NCBI GenBank assembly: GCA_009776675.1
Contig: WRNK01000007.1
Location: 1 to 5,370 of the forward strand
DNA length: 5,370 nt
From: Methanimicrococcus sp.
GTDB taxonomy: Archaea; Halobacteriota; Methanosarcinia; Methanosarcinales; Methanosarcinaceae
Direction of reading: 5' to 3'
A program made the position numbers and the translations under genes. The notes beneath the pieces were generated by a model. That model was not told the DNA's origin, did not search any database, and saw nothing but the letters and a program-made list of their open reading frames with translations. Each line of letters begins with the position of its first letter. The first letter of the stretch is position 1. Positions 5,138 through 5,370 of this stretch are shown in pieces.

Positions 5138-5201
5138 TTTCAAGAATAATCTGATTTAGTTGATTTTAAATTTCAGGAATAATCCGGCAATTGGTTTTAA
5201 A
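5138..5201. repeat. Imperfect tandem direct repeat upstream of the transporter gene
   Basis: 5138-5170 and 5171-5201 both start TTTCARGAATAATC and both end GRTTTTAAA, with a divergent centre two bases shorter in the second unit. The pair ends about 28 bp before the transporter start, a place where a regulator could bind. Confidence 0.65.
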
Positions 5202-5219
5202 TTTTAAAAAATAGAATTT

Positions 5220-5225
5220 GGGGGA
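5220..5225 (+). promoter_or_regulatory. Ribosome binding site of the transporter gene
   Basis: GGGGGA ends 4 nt before the ATG at 5230. The spacing is slightly short but acceptable, and it fixes the start. Confidence 0.65.
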
Positions 5226-5229
5226 TACG

Positions 5230-5370
5230 ATGGACATTCAGAAGAAAGCTGTTTTTTTAGCAATTTTGGCAGCGGTTTGTTATGGTGTGAGTGTTCCTTT
5301 TTCAAAATTTTTGCTGGCAGAAATTTCGCCGACAATGATGGCTGCTTTAGTTTATTTGGGTGCCGGCATT
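5230..5370 (+). CDS. EamA/DMT-family transporter, N-terminal part
   Basis: The first 47 codons are present and the frame runs off the window. The protein begins MDIQKKAVFLAILAAVCYGV and continues with SVPFSKFLLAEISPTMMAAL, the typical first helix of EamA-type drug/metabolite transporters: an aromatic-glycine turn in the helix, then a short loop PFSKFLL before the second helix. Family members are inner-membrane proteins with ten helices that export amino acids or other metabolites, or import nucleotide sugars; substrate cannot be told from this fragment. It is divergent from argC, so a shared regulatory region is possible but unproven. Confidence 0.82.
   Translation, partial: MDIQKKAVFLAILAAVCYGVSVPFSKFLLAEISPTMMAALVYLGAGI

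Larger units (their letters stand above)
4930..5229. other. AT-rich divergent intergenic region between argC and the transporter gene
   Basis: About 300 bp with no plausible gene. It is pyrimidine-rich up to about 5000 and then AT-rich. It holds a 13-bp direct repeat pair at 5008-5033, an imperfect 33/31-bp direct repeat at 5138-5201, and several TATAAT boxes on both strands. No tRNA-like fold, GC-rich hairpin or intrinsic terminator is visible. Confidence 0.6.

Noticed and set aside
5161..5175. ARG-box-like palindrome TGATTTTAAATTTCA upstream of the transporter
   Set aside because: It is 15 bp instead of the classical spacing, its arms match imperfectly, and such AT-only near-palindromes are expected by chance in this spacer.

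Overview
The window comes from a low-GC bacterium. Shine-Dalgarno sites are visible ahead of argJ and the last gene, several exact TATAAT boxes occur, and spacers are rich in T/A tracts. A Firmicutes-like lineage (Clostridia or Negativicutes) would fit the linked argC/argJ pair and the transporter, but nothing here fixes the taxonomy. By eye, the left half and the spacers are more AT-rich than the arg genes.

Left half (1-2474, all + strand). This is an accessory-looking cluster of three genes. It opens with the 3' part of a membrane-protein gene whose start lies before the window (1-503). Next is a soluble, sensor-less histidine kinase (552-1310), then a complete multi-pass membrane protein (1395-2474). 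The first and third genes share a 263-bp block (1-263 and 1510-1772) with about 9 mismatches, so the kinase lies between two near-identical direct repeats. The first copy leaves the homology abruptly after 263 and continues as 79 codons of T-rich, Phe/Leu-dominated sequence. The complete copy has a 15-bp (5-aa) tandem array near its N-terminus and a 66-bp (22-aa) array at its C-terminus. The truncated copy has a 39-bp (13-aa) repeat in its tail. All three periods preserve the reading frame. I do not recognise the membrane-protein family.

Right half (2495-4845, - strand). argC (N-acetyl-gamma-glutamyl-phosphate reductase) is followed by argJ (glutamate N-acetyltransferase / ornithine acetyltransferase), two steps of the acetylated arginine pathway, probably co-transcribed across a 122-bp T/A-tract spacer. 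Both ORFs can be read further upstream, but start-site evidence favours shorter proteins: ArgJ 401 aa with a good Shine-Dalgarno, and ArgC 340 aa beginning at the Rossmann motif. A 13-bp tandem array lies in the putative argC leader.

Right edge (4930-5370). A roughly 300-bp AT-rich divergent intergenic region holds two pairs of short direct repeats and a possible promoter. The first 47 codons of an EamA/DMT-type membrane transporter follow on the + strand.

The least ordinary part is the duplicated, repeat-bearing membrane protein flanking a histidine kinase. A link between kinase and membrane proteins as one signalling module is inference from position only.
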